This document shows positions 23,369 to 33,700 of a DNA stretch of 64,000 nt, one piece after another. Below the pieces are notes generated by a model. The model ran no database searches, was not told the DNA's origin, and saw only the letters and a list, made by a program, of their open reading frames with translations. This stretch comes from Candidatus Gastranaerophilales bacterium. Its GTDB lineage: Bacteria > Cyanobacteriota > Vampirovibrionia > Gastranaerophilales > Gastranaerophilaceae. The stretch is from NCBI GenBank assembly GCA_944326905.1, contig CALVFU010000005.1, positions 1 to 64,000 on the forward strand. Reading direction: 5' to 3'. The position numbers and the translations under genes are program-made. Within the stretch, counting starts at the first letter, position 1. Every line of letters begins with the position of its first letter.

Positions 23369-23818
23369 ATGGATAGAAAAATAATATCTAATAATAAAAA
23401 AGCGTTTCATGACTATATAATTTTAGAAAAATATATAGCCGGGATTGTGCTTACAGGAACAGAGATAAAATCTATCCGCAGCGGCGGTATAAATTTAAAA
23501 GACAGTTTTGCAAAAATTGAGAATGGTGAAGTGTTCCTATACAATGCGCATATTTCTCCATATAACCAGGGCAACAGGTTTAACCACAACCCTGACAGAG
23601 TTAGAAAGCTGCTTCTAAATAAAAGAGAGATATTAAAAATTGATATAAAAGTTAAAAAAGATGGTGTTACTATTGTGCCTTTGGAATTATTTTTATCAAA
23701 AGGGTTTGCAAAGCTTGAGCTTGGTTTGGGCAAAGGTAAAAAGCTGTATGACAAGCGCGAAACATTAATCAAAAAGACACAAGACAGAGATATTGAACGT
23801 AGTGTTAAACGGGGATAA
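23369..23818 (+). CDS. smpB: SsrA-binding protein SmpB
   Basis: SmpB binds tmRNA and delivers it to stalled ribosomes for trans-translation. The 149 residues from ATG 23369 include IISNNKKAFHDYIILEKYIAGIVLTGTEIKSIR, the central NIKDSFA-like NLKDSFAKIENGEVFLYNAHI and the basic C-terminal tail (KKLYDKRETLIKKTQDRDIER). Upstream in-frame codons to 23279 are rejected because they would encode the terminator and promoter. No tmRNA gene was recognised here. Confidence 0.95.
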   Translation: MDRKIISNNKKAFHDYIILEKYIAGIVLTGTEIKSIRSGGINLKDSFAKIENGEVFLYNAHISPYNQGNRFNHNPDRVRKLLLNKREILKIDIKVKKDGVTIVPLELFLSKGFAKLELGLGKGKKLYDKRETLIKKTQDRDIERSVKRG

Positions 23819-23836
23819 TGTATAAGGAAAACAAAA

Positions 23837-24409
23837 ATGCTTTCAAAAGACGATATACTAAAAAAATTGAGTTTGGAAAATTATTTTATAGATATAAAAT
23901 CGTTAGAAATCTTTATATCCGATTGGAAAATTGATCCTGTATATGAAGATGAAAACGGAATTGAATACTATGACGATTTATCTGTAAAGAAAATAAGGCG
24001 CGGTATATCATTAAAAGCACAAGGTTATCCAGATACACAAATTGCAGAAAAACTTGAAGACAAGCAGCCCGCAGAAGAAGCTGCTGCAAGCCAGTCTTTA
24101 ATCGTTGCAGGCGATGAAAAAACTAATATTGAAATCACTGAAAAACAGCCGCAAAAACTAAGGAATTTAACTCTTGACATAAGTTCCCAAACCCTCCAAA
24201 TGCTGGCAGAAGCAGTTGCAAAAAAAATCAGCGATGATATAAAAGAATCTGATTTTGCAAAAAGTTTAATTGAGGCTGGCGGGTACAAGAAGGATAATGA
24301 AATTTTATCAAAGCAGATAGCAGAGCTTTTGGAAGAGAATAAAAAACTTGCGGCAAAGATTAATGCTCTGGAGGAGAAAAAGGGGTTTTGGGCGCGGCTG
24401 TTCGGTTAG
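23837..24409 (+). CDS. MerR-like HTH protein with C-terminal coiled coil
   Basis: The protein has 190 residues. The N-terminal 75 resemble a MerR-type winged helix region (YEDENGIEYYDDLSVKKIRRGISLKAQGYPDTQIAEKL), followed by a variable Ala/Glu linker and a C-terminal helix with heptads (LAKSLIEAGG, then ELLEENKKLAAKINALEEKKGFWARLFG). The WxRLFG ending is common in bacterial coiled-coil DNA-binding proteins. A DNA-associated role is plausible; the target is unknown. It follows smpB by 18 bp. Confidence 0.7.
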   Translation: MLSKDDILKKLSLENYFIDIKSLEIFISDWKIDPVYEDENGIEYYDDLSVKKIRRGISLKAQGYPDTQIAEKLEDKQPAEEAAASQSLIVAGDEKTNIEITEKQPQKLRNLTLDISSQTLQMLAEAVAKKISDDIKESDFAKSLIEAGGYKKDNEILSKQIAELLEENKKLAAKINALEEKKGFWARLFG

Positions 24410-24412
24410 ATA

Positions 24413-25342
24413 TTATTCTTGATGGTATTTTATCCCCTGCCAGCTGTTTCGGCGTTCAAGCTCCCTGTCAATTTTATTTAGTGCGTCTAGTTTTTTACCA
24501 AGCCACTTGGGGGCAATTAAATTCTTTTTTAACCCATTCCCTGCAAGCCTATGTATAGTCGTAGTTTTGGGCATTAATTCCAGATAGTCGCAGCAGAGAT
24601 TTATATACTCTTCTTCACTCATAAAATCCAATTGTTCGTTATTATACAATTCAGCAATTTTTGTACCTTTAAGAGCACAGAGCATGTGAATTTTTATACC
24701 CTCCGGCTCAAGGGCTGCAACTTGTTTTGCAGTTTCTATCATCTCGTCGTAGGTTTCATTAAGACCGAGAATTAAGTGTATACAAATATTTATACCGTAA
24801 TTTTTGGTTTTTTCATACGACCGTAAAAAACAGTCATAGTCGTGTCCGCGATTTATCCAGTTTAAAGTTTTATTGTGTACGCTCTGCAGTCCATACTCTA
24901 TCCAGGTATAGTAATCTTTTGTATAATCCGATATTAATTTAAGCTTGTCATCATCAACGCAATCAGGGCGAGTGCCGATGGATAGCCCTACAATATCAGG
25001 GTGATTAAGAGAAGCGTTATAAATCTTTTCAAGCTCTGATACGGGTTTGTATGTGTTAGAAAAAGCTTGGAAATATGCCATAAATTTTTGAGCGTTGAAC
25101 CTCATTGACAGAGTGTCAACACCGGCTAAAACCTGCTCATTTATTGAAAGTTTATTAGAGTGTGCTTGTGAAAAACTCCCGCAGTCGTCACAAAAAATAC
25201 ACCCATTATTTGATAGTGTGCCGTCTCGGTTAGGACACGAAAAACTGGCGTCAATAGTTATTTTGTATACTTTTGCGCCGAATTTTTGTTTTAAATGTGC
25301 ACTGTACTGGTTATACCGCTTGTTTGTACCATTAAAAAACAT
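24413..25342 (-). CDS. TIGR01212/YhcC-like radical SAM protein
   Basis: The protein has 309 residues. FSCPNRDGTLSNNGCIFCDDCG holds the cluster cysteines in the family's expanded CxnGCxxC form, and YIEYGLQSVHNKTLNWINRGHDY is typical of the YhcC branch, related to the radical SAM part of Elp3. The biochemical role is unsettled, probably tRNA-related (family-level knowledge). The ATG overlaps the stop of the small zinc-ribbon gene by one base (TAATG), so the two are coupled. Confidence 0.9.
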   Translation of the reverse strand: MFFNGTNKRYNQYSAHLKQKFGAKVYKITIDASFSCPNRDGTLSNNGCIFCDDCGSFSQAHSNKLSINEQVLAGVDTLSMRFNAQKFMAYFQAFSNTYKPVSELEKIYNASLNHPDIVGLSIGTRPDCVDDDKLKLISDYTKDYYTWIEYGLQSVHNKTLNWINRGHDYDCFLRSYEKTKNYGINICIHLILGLNETYDEMIETAKQVAALEPEGIKIHMLCALKGTKIAELYNNEQLDFMSEEEYINLCCDYLELMPKTTTIHRLAGNGLKKNLIAPKWLGKKLDALNKIDRELERRNSWQGIKYHQE

Positions 25343-25518
25343 TAGCGGTTTTCTTGGTTGTCCTCAGTGTCATAAATTGGATAAACGTAGTGTTCCCCGC
25401 AGTTAGGACATACAACTTCCTGCTGTTTGCCATTTTCTAATTGTGCTACTTCAAATAAGGTTTTGCATCCTGATTGTACGCATCTTATTGCCCAGCTCGG
25501 TCTTACTAATCTTGCCAT
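25342..25518 (-). CDS. Small zinc-ribbon protein
   Basis: The protein has 58 residues from ATG 25518, supported by AAGGAGAA upstream. CVQSGCKTLFE and VVCPNCGEHYVYP provide four zinc-ligand cysteines. The acidic C-terminus (DTEDNQENR) is disordered-looking. It is translationally coupled to the radical SAM gene, so the two may work together. No exact family is assigned. Confidence 0.75.
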   Translation of the reverse strand: MARLVRPSWAIRCVQSGCKTLFEVAQLENGKQQEVVCPNCGEHYVYPIYDTEDNQENR

Positions 25519-25621
25519 TTGATTCTCCTTCTCCTGATTACATGGTAACATATTTGATTAATATTTGTAAAGATTTTTAATTAGAAATAGCAAAAAAAAT
25601 TATACTGGGGTTTAATAAAGT

Positions 25622-28024
25622 ATGGACATATTAAATATAACATTAACTAACCCCGTGTTTGGCTCGCAAAAAATGTCAGGCGCTATGAAAAAAGCTTTAC
25701 GTAAAGCGCTGAAGTCGGGTGTGTCAAGAAACATTCAGCAGCAAACAGCTATTTCATCCCCGGCGCAATATGTCCCAAAATCTGCAGCAATAGTACTCCC
25801 TGTAATCCCGGTTATGTTTTCGGAAACCCTTCAAAATGACTGGTTTAAACTTGGAAGAAATGAAAATAATGAACCATTTACCCCGGATATATTTCAAAAA
25901 GCCTCAGGAATAAATTTACTTAAAGGCAATGATGTGATAGTAACAGCTCCTACAGGAACCGGCAAAACAGCTATTGCGCATTTTGTTATAAATAAAAATC
26001 TTTCGCAAAACGCCAGAACATTTTATACAACTCCCCTAAAAGCACTTTCTAATGAAAAATATAAATCATTCCAAAAAATATACGGAGAAGAAAATGTTGG
26101 AATAATGACAGGGGATAGAAAAGAAAACACAGACGCCCCAATTGTGATTATGACTACAGAAATATACAGAAATATAGTATTTGGCGATTATATAGAGGGG
26201 CGTAGAACATCAGATTCTCTTAAAGGGGTAAAGAGTGTAATTTTTGATGAATTGCATTATCTTGGGGATATTGACAGAGGCGGAATTTGGGAGCAGTCTA
26301 TAATGTTTACTCCCCCTGAGGTGCAGATATTATCACTCTCTGCAACAATAGGCAATAATAGAAAAATAACTGATTGGATGGCAAGTATAAAGGGCATGAG
26401 TTCTTCATACATAACATTTGATAAAGACGAGGATAAAAAGCAGAGCGGAGAAACACACATAATTAAAGGAAGAAACGGAGGGGGAAACATAAGCACTGTT
26501 TTGATTGATGTTCCGAAAGAAAACAGGCATGTACCTTTAGAGTTTATAATATCACACGCGGAGCCGCGTTCAGGGCGTGCTGCAAAAGGTTTGACAAAAT
26601 CAGAAAGGAAACAGGCTAAAAAAGAAAAGCAGCATCAAATGCAGTCAATTTCTGCCAGACCTTCAAAAACTGCGTTCAGCCGGCTTATAGATACTCTGTG
26701 TGAAGAAGATAAACTCCCTGCAATTTTATTTATTTTCAGTAAAAATAACAGTCAGAGAGTTCTGGAAACTTTAAAATCTAATTGTGCAGCTTTGAACTCC
26801 AGAGAAGAAATAAGGCAAATTTACGAAATAATCAAAGAGTATGAAATGAATGGTAAATATTTGGGCGAGAGTCTTGACCGCGGAGCTTTGTATCAAGGGT
26901 ACGCAATTCATAATGCAGGTTTATTACCCTCACAGAAGGAATTAATAGAGGAATTGTTTCAAAAGAAATTAGTAAAAGTTGTAATTGCAACAGAAACTTT
27001 AGCCGCCGGGATTAATATGCCTGCAAGAACAACAATAATAAGCGCAATAAGAAAGCCGTCAGATCACCCGGACGGCGATGACGGTATGCGTATGCTCACT
27101 CCTAATGATTTTCATCAAATGGCAGGCAGAGCAGGCAGGCGCGGTATTGATGATATTGGTTATTGCTATGCTATTGATTGCAATTCTAAGCAAAAAAGTA
27201 TTATTAAAAATTTGATAGTGTCTGGTGCAAATGACTTAAAAAGCAGTTTTGTACCTGATTATTCGTTTCTTGCATCATACTATTCACTCACTGATGATGA
27301 TGAAAAACTAATGTTTATGCTCTCCAAGTCACTTTATACATATGATAATGAAGAAAGTGTAAGCAAAAAGAAACAAGAAGTTCTTTTTGAACAAATTAAT
27401 GATAAGAAAGAGGTTCTTAAAAAACTTAATTTTATGAAGGAGGATAATACACTCACTTATAAAGGCGAACTATTAAAACACTTAAATGGATATATTCAAT
27501 TACCTGTAATAGAATTTTTAAGTAATGATACACTTCTTGACTTGTCGCCGGTACAGCTTGCAGGATTTGCTGCAGCGCTTGCTAATATGGAAAAAGTTAC
27601 TCAGACAGAAGATGATGAAAGAGAAGGTTCATCCTTGAATGTAGAGGATGATATGTTAAAGAGTGAGTTGAAACTTTTAAAATCGTATCTGCTTGAGTAT
27701 GCAAGAACGACGGGTGATGTTGTTGAAATTGATACTGATACTGTCCAAAATATTTACCGCTTTGCGCAATTAAACTCAAAGCCATGCTCAAATTCTGTTC
27801 AAAATTGGGCATATATGTATAATCTGGATACCAAAAGCAATATAGAGTATGAAGGACAATTTTTTAGGCAAATTACAACAACAATAGATTTGTTGAGACA
27901 AATTTATGATATTGTAGACAAAGAATTTACAAGTATTGAAGGTCTTGAAAAACAATCATATGACTTGCGCGTAAAAATACTTAAAGCTATAGAACTTTTA
28001 AATCAGGATCCTGTGCAGGTATAA
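25622..28024 (+). CDS. Ski2-like DExH-box RNA helicase
   Basis: The protein has 800 residues. After a poorly conserved 75-residue N-terminus come motif I TAPTGTGKT (109-117), motif II DELH in VIFDELHYLGD (near 210), SAT in LSLSATIGNN, and motif VI QMAGRAGRRGIDDIG (near 500). This is the Ski2/Mtr4/HelY arrangement. The C-terminal 250 residues would form the helical ratchet part. A Lys-rich insertion near residues 325-345 is unusual. It probably unwinds structured RNA in decay or ribosome maturation. There is no clear Shine-Dalgarno; TATACT at 25601-25606 would give a very short leader. Confidence 0.9.
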   Translation: MDILNITLTNPVFGSQKMSGAMKKALRKALKSGVSRNIQQQTAISSPAQYVPKSAAIVLPVIPVMFSETLQNDWFKLGRNENNEPFTPDIFQKASGINLLKGNDVIVTAPTGTGKTAIAHFVINKNLSQNARTFYTTPLKALSNEKYKSFQKIYGEENVGIMTGDRKENTDAPIVIMTTEIYRNIVFGDYIEGRRTSDSLKGVKSVIFDELHYLGDIDRGGIWEQSIMFTPPEVQILSLSATIGNNRKITDWMASIKGMSSSYITFDKDEDKKQSGETHIIKGRNGGGNISTVLIDVPKENRHVPLEFIISHAEPRSGRAAKGLTKSERKQAKKEKQHQMQSISARPSKTAFSRLIDTLCEEDKLPAILFIFSKNNSQRVLETLKSNCAALNSREEIRQIYEIIKEYEMNGKYLGESLDRGALYQGYAIHNAGLLPSQKELIEELFQKKLVKVVIATETLAAGINMPARTTIISAIRKPSDHPDGDDGMRMLTPNDFHQMAGRAGRRGIDDIGYCYAIDCNSKQKSIIKNLIVSGANDLKSSFVPDYSFLASYYSLTDDDEKLMFMLSKSLYTYDNEESVSKKKQEVLFEQINDKKEVLKKLNFMKEDNTLTYKGELLKHLNGYIQLPVIEFLSNDTLLDLSPVQLAGFAAALANMEKVTQTEDDEREGSSLNVEDDMLKSELKLLKSYLLEYARTTGDVVEIDTDTVQNIYRFAQLNSKPCSNSVQNWAYMYNLDTKSNIEYEGQFFRQITTTIDLLRQIYDIVDKEFTSIEGLEKQSYDLRVKILKAIELLNQDPVQV

Positions 28025-28068
28025 TACCTGCCGGAAAAATTTTTTCGTGGTAATATTGGATACAAAGT

Positions 28069-28959
28069 ATGAATATAGATGATAAAAGTAAAATAGATGG
28101 AATTTCAGAATTAATAGACAAAGAAATCCATTCACATGATAAGTTGTATAAGCCGGATTTTAATCAAAGAACCGGGCGTGAGCTTTTGGCATATTATTTA
28201 CAGTCAAAATTTAAACAAGTTTTGGCGTTTGACAAAAAAGCGGCAGTTCCTATTTTTTCAGAAATTAAATCGGATTTTATACAAAAGTTTTCAAAACGTC
28301 TTGTTACTAATCCGCATAAACGTATATTAATATCAATTACGGGTGAATCTGCCTCGGGTAAATCTACAATTTGCAGAAGAATACAAGAAGTAGCTATTAA
28401 ACTTAATATGCCCGTATCTATTTTTACTACTGATAATTATTTTAATGATATATCTGAACTAATCAAAAAATACGAAACGTTTGATAATCTGAGAGACAAC
28501 GGGTTTGACGTAGATTCACCTGAAAACTTTCAATTAGAACTTCTGAGTAGTGACTTGTCTAAAATTTCGGAGGGTTTTGATATTTACAGCCCTGAGTACT
28601 TGCCTAACGGGACAGGGATATCTGTTCCTCATTCAAAATTAGTAAAGTCTAATAAAGTTGTAGTTGTTGAAGGTATGGCATCGATGTTTATAGACAATAC
28701 TGACCTTTTTGATGCTAAAATATACGTTGAAACTGTTGATGAAGTTAGAAAAGGATGGTTTTTAGCTCGCGCTTTGAATGAGCGCAACCAGGATTTAGAG
28801 AACGCAAAGAAGCACTGGAATTATATTGTAGATGCCGGAAATAAATATATTAAACCAATTAGAAAAGATTGTGACATAGTTATTAACGGACTCTCCGGGC
28901 TTGATTATTTTACGATTATCTTAGAGTATATTTATACGATAACTAATAATTTTCAGTAA
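28069..28959 (+). CDS. Uridine kinase/phosphoribulokinase-family P-loop kinase
   Basis: The protein has 296 residues. The P-loop is GESASGKST (about 91-99), followed by TDNYFND and the DVDSPENFQLELL segment typical of uridine kinases, and VVVVEGMASMF as the Walker-B-like strand. The N-terminal 85 residues are an extra, uncharacterised helical region. It probably phosphorylates a nucleoside or related sugar; uridine specificity is inferred. No Shine-Dalgarno is apparent. Confidence 0.8.
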   Translation: MNIDDKSKIDGISELIDKEIHSHDKLYKPDFNQRTGRELLAYYLQSKFKQVLAFDKKAAVPIFSEIKSDFIQKFSKRLVTNPHKRILISITGESASGKSTICRRIQEVAIKLNMPVSIFTTDNYFNDISELIKKYETFDNLRDNGFDVDSPENFQLELLSSDLSKISEGFDIYSPEYLPNGTGISVPHSKLVKSNKVVVVEGMASMFIDNTDLFDAKIYVETVDEVRKGWFLARALNERNQDLENAKKHWNYIVDAGNKYIKPIRKDCDIVINGLSGLDYFTIILEYIYTITNNFQ

Positions 28960-29046
28960 TGCCATTTTAGTATAATTGTAGTTTTTTAGATTTTCATGGA
29001 GCTTATGTAACTTTACGCCTAGTTATTATGAGAGAGAGCAAGACAA

Positions 29047-30696
29047 TCAAAAATTTGTATAAAACAAGTTCCTTAATTCAATAACTCTTTCTTGAACTCT
29101 TTCAAGAACTTCTATCCAGTCTCCAGGTGTTTTTTGGAAAAATAATTCAGAACTTGAGTACCATTTAACATTTTGTTTTGATTCAAACCAGCGCCAGTCA
29201 TTTGCGTATGGTATCATTATAAGAACTTTTTTCCCCATAGCGCCTGCAAGATGTGCAACACTGGTATCCACTGTGACAATTATATCTAAGTTCTTTATTG
29301 CAGCTGCGGTGTGTATAAAATCTTTTAAAGTACCTTCTAAGTCTGTTACTTGCGGAAAATAATCATTTATTTTCATAGCTGCATTAACTTGTAGTGAATA
29401 AAAATCTGTATCTTCTATATTAATAAGATTCTTTAAAAGTTTTACATTAATAGTTCTGTCTAATGGACCTCTAAGCCCTGTTCCTCCGGCTTCCCATACT
29501 ATCCCAGCTTTGAATTTGTTCTCATTAAAATTAATATTAAGCAGGTTTGAATACTCATTAGTCAGTTTTAAATATCCGTTTGATGCCGGAATTTGTTCAA
29601 AAAAATTCATGTTCAAGTAATATGGTAAAAATGAAATTAAAACGGATTTGTCATATTTAATATTTTCATTAGTTGACACAATTTGAAAAGAATGAAAGTT
29701 TTCTTTATACAAATCTTTTAATTCATCTGGCACTCCTAGTATAATTTTCTTAAACTTATCCTGCAAAAATGGAAGATATCTTGAATACATGATAATATCA
29801 CCAATCCCTTGGTCTGCATAAACATATAAAATATCATTTATTGAGTTTTCACCGTGCCAGTGATGATTAATTTCTGCTCCTGAGCCGTAATTAAGTGCAG
29901 ATTTTGCAAAATATTTATATGCATTTTGAAAATCCTGTTTTCTTGCATATAGTAAGTATAGAGCCGTATTTAAAGTCGGATCTGAGGGGACTTTTTGCTG
30001 GGCTTTGAGCATGTATTTTTCAGCCTCTGTGTAATTTTTTAGTCTGGAATAGATTAAACCAAGATTATAAAGAGAGGAAGTTGTTTCGCATAACTGATTT
30101 GCTTTTAGATAACATTCAAGAGCGAGTTTGTAATTTGAATACATAACTTCTTGGATTAAACCGGCACTTGTATATAGTACATGAGAATTCGGGTTTTTTA
30201 ATAATTTTTCTTCACAGTATGTTTCGGCGGCTTCAAAATGTCCAGCGCATAGTTCAGCTAAAATATAACACTCCCAGGTTCTTGGTGAATCTGGATATTT
30301 TTCTTTCATAATCTGGGCATACTTGAGAATCGTTTCAGGCTTATTTAATTTATCACATGTGCATGTTATTAATTTTTCTAATATGTCAAGTGTTGGATTT
30401 TTATCTGCCGCTATTTTAAGATATCTGTAAGCTTCTCTATCTCTGCTTAGATAATAATAAGCTATACCGAGTCCAGTGATTATATTGATGTCATTAGTAT
30501 GGTGGTTTATACGTTCGAAAATTTCTGCGGCTTCTTTATATCGTCTGGTCTGAATGTACAGCCATCCTAAAAACGGAAGGACTCTTATATCATTAGGATA
30601 TTTTGATAATATTTGTAAATAAATTTTTTCAGCTTGTGCAGTTTTGCCACATTTTACGAGTAGAACAGCTTTGTTTATCGTTTCCATTATATTCAT
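29047..30696 (-). CDS. TPR protein with C-terminal GT9-like glycosyltransferase domain
   Basis: The protein has 549 residues from ATG 30696, placed by the promoter TTGTTA-17-TACCAT ending seven bases upstream (leaderless). Residues 1-290 are tetratricopeptide repeats (FLGWLYIQTRRYKEAAEIFERI; LYNLGLIYSRLKNYTEAEKYMLKA). From about 300 a GT-B fold begins with VYADQGIGDIIMYSRYLPFL, then KAGIVWEAGGTGLRGPLD and VDTSVAHLAGAMGKKV, as in heptosyltransferases/GT9. It probably glycosylates a protein or envelope component; TPR fusions often select protein targets (inferred). It is divergent from the 1100-residue protein. Confidence 0.8.
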   Translation of the reverse strand: MNIMETINKAVLLVKCGKTAQAEKIYLQILSKYPNDIRVLPFLGWLYIQTRRYKEAAEIFERINHHTNDINIITGLGIAYYYLSRDREAYRYLKIAADKNPTLDILEKLITCTCDKLNKPETILKYAQIMKEKYPDSPRTWECYILAELCAGHFEAAETYCEEKLLKNPNSHVLYTSAGLIQEVMYSNYKLALECYLKANQLCETTSSLYNLGLIYSRLKNYTEAEKYMLKAQQKVPSDPTLNTALYLLYARKQDFQNAYKYFAKSALNYGSGAEINHHWHGENSINDILYVYADQGIGDIIMYSRYLPFLQDKFKKIILGVPDELKDLYKENFHSFQIVSTNENIKYDKSVLISFLPYYLNMNFFEQIPASNGYLKLTNEYSNLLNINFNENKFKAGIVWEAGGTGLRGPLDRTINVKLLKNLINIEDTDFYSLQVNAAMKINDYFPQVTDLEGTLKDFIHTAAAIKNLDIIVTVDTSVAHLAGAMGKKVLIMIPYANDWRWFESKQNVKWYSSSELFFQKTPGDWIEVLERVQERVIELRNLFYTNF

Positions 30697-30703
30697 AAAA
30701 TTT

Positions 30704-30732
30704 ATGGTACTACTTTTTTTTATCTTTAACAA
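30704..30732 (-). promoter_or_regulatory. Leaderless promoter of the TPR glycosyltransferase gene
   Basis: Reading leftward: TTGTTA (30732-30727), 17 bp, TACCAT (30709-30704), then seven bases to ATG 30696. No Shine-Dalgarno precedes that ATG. Confidence 0.55.
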
Positions 30733-30758
30733 GTTTTAAATGTAATTTATTAAATAAA

Positions 30759-30787
30759 TTAGCACATCAATGAAATTGTGATATAAT
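30759..30787 (+). promoter_or_regulatory. Leaderless promoter of the 1100-residue protein gene
   Basis: TTAGCA (30759-30764), 17 bp, TATAAT (30782-30787), then six bases to ATG 30794. The promoter is back to back with the divergent one at 30732. Confidence 0.6.
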
Positions 30788-30793
30788 CAAGGC

Positions 30794-33700
30794 ATGATAT
30801 GCCCGAAGTGTAAAAAGACAATAGACGATAAATTAACGGTATGTCCTTACTGTAAAAAAGTATTGGCTCTGGTGTGTCCGCGGTGCGGAAATATATCAGA
30901 TACAAGTACATGTAGTAATTGCGGATATGTAATACTCAGCAAATGCATAAAATGCGGGACGCTCAATAAAACAGAAAAAGGTGTATGTGCAAAATGCGGA
31001 GAAGATACTAAACGTAGTGCGGCTCTAAAATTTACGGAGAACGAGCACTTCTCTGCAATTACTATCCAGTTTATGAATATTGCTAAGCTGGCAAAGGTTT
31101 TAGGAAATAAAAAACTTGTAACAAAATTTCTTTTTAAGTTAAAGAGTATGGTTTCAAATTTTGCTAAGGAAGAAAAAGCGTATTTTCTTATGTATAACGA
31201 CTTTACGTTTATTCTCAATTATGCAAGTGAAACATCAGAGTACATATCAGCACAAAAAGCAATGAAGTCGGCAATAAAGCTGCTGAATATTTTATGTTCG
31301 CTTAATCGTACTTTGAAAAAGGAACTGATGTTTACATTAGAAACACGTTTAACTGTTGAAGAAAAGCCTCTCAGCACATTTTTCGATATAAATGAAGATA
31401 TGGAAAAAGTAAAGCTTTTGGACTTATATTCCGAGCAAAATAGTGAAACAAAAGGCATGCAGCTTACAGCGGATCAATATATTTACAAATTTTTAAGAAA
31501 AGAATATAAAATGGATTCATTGTATACCTCAGAAAGAGATGGAAATATAATTTCTTATTATGCGGTTAATGCGTCCGAATATATTATACCTGTAAAAGAA
31601 CAAGATGATGAAGTTAATGCTCAGACTTCGGAGGTGAAGGTTGTTACTAAAAAAGAGCTGGATTTTGAACAAGAGCTGTATAAGAAGAATATTGAAGGTA
31701 TAAAGGTAAAATGTAAATTTGAGCAGCTGGGGGCAGATAAGGCGTACGAATATTTAAAAAAAATAAATTTCCAAACAGGCACCAGGGTAATATCTCTGAG
31801 GGGAGAGCCTGAACGTCAGCTGCCCACCTCCGTTATTGAAGGTATAGTTCGTGAAAAAGTACAATGTTACACGGTTGTGTGTTCAGAAAATTTATCAATG
31901 ACGCCTTGGGGCTTTTTTAGAGAGCTTTTAAAAGAAATATACGGTAATAGTATTATAAAACCTGAATTGAATGCAAAAGCTGCTAAATTAATAACTTCAT
32001 TGTTAAACTTGTCTCCCCCTGATTTTGATAATGCAGAAAGCGCCAGGCTTGCATATATAGAAACATTTTTGCAGCTGCTTACAGCTCTGCCTCAGTCAAC
32101 TATTTATATAGAAAATTTTGAATATGTGGATATAGCTTCCAGACATGTATTAGAAGAAATTTTCAGTAAAATAAATAAAACGAAAATATCTTTTATTGTT
32201 ACAAATGCAAAATCATACGCACTGCAAAAAATAATTCCTGAACTTTTAAATTCTTATTACTATATAGAAATATTCCTCAGCCAATTGGATATTGATACTG
32301 CATTAAGTCAGATTATTGATTCAGAAGATTTTAAAAATTCATTTTATTATAAAAAAATAAAAGATAATGCAGGAGCTTCGTATCTTTATTGCTTAAATGC
32401 GGTTAATTACTTAAAAGACAGCGGCGTTATAATAACATTTAATAACAAAACAGTAATAACAGATTCTAAAACGGTAGTATTACCTTTTAAACTGGAACAC
32501 TTAATAAATACACGCTTAAAGAAAATGTCAAAAGAAACAGCAAAATCTTTGATTTTGGCTTATTCTTATATATTGGGTCCGATGATGGAAACTTCAGTGT
32601 TAGGGAAATTAGGGCTTAATAATATAGACAGCCTCAGAGAACTTTCTGAAAGCGGGTTTATAGCGCAGTATGGCAATAGGGTTTATATTCAAAATTACGA
32701 AAATATAAAAAACAGTTTTAAGATAACATTAAAGCCCGAAGTTCTAAAATATCTAGGCTCAAATTTAATAAATAAAGTTTATGGTTCTGGTGGATATGAT
32801 TATTGTGAGATTCTCTCGTTTGAGTATTTAGGAAATTATACTTCGGCATTTTCTAAGTTATATGAACTCTCGATTGTAACATTGCAGTTTGGCGATTATG
32901 ATGCATATCTAAAAATGTGTATAAAAATGCTGAAATACTTAAAAGAGCTGGAAAGTGATATCCCGGAAGAGGAACTTGCTGAGTATCAATCGGATTTTTA
33001 CAATAACTTGACTCAGCTTTTATACAGGTATGCTCCTGAGAGAATATATCCGATTGCAGAAAGCCTTTTGCATAAGGCTGTAAAAACTGATGATAAAGAA
33101 AAAATTGTAATATTATCAAACATGATGCTTCAAGGCGGACTGCTTACGTCTAATTATACAAATACAGTTGCACTGCTTCAGAATATTCTTGAAAGAACAG
33201 AAAATTGTACATTAACAGATAAAGCTGGGAATATTAATTACAGAATCTTCTCACTGTCGCTTGTCGGTATGGAAATATGTTTTTATACTGGGCAGTATGA
33301 TAAATGTATACAAACAGGAAATGATTTAATAAACATATTGACACCAGAAAAGATATCGAAATTAAGACCGAATGTTTTTACAGAGGAACAGTTTAATCTT
33401 CATATTTTGGACAGTTTGGTTTATTATTTAATATCACACATACTAACAGGTAATTACAACCTTGAGTATTGCTTAGAAAAAATAGAGAAAGCAATCGGCG
33501 CAAGACCTGTGTCGGCAATTATACTGGAATCATCTGTAAAGTTTTTAAGAGGCGAGAAACCAGGAGTAATAGATACATTTGTAGATGATGAGTATTATAT
33601 GTTGTTGTCTAAGCTTTATAATGCTTTTGTTGGATTTGACGGGGATTTTGGTGTTTTTGCGGCGAATATATATGACTTTAAAAAGACTGCTTCAGAGCAA

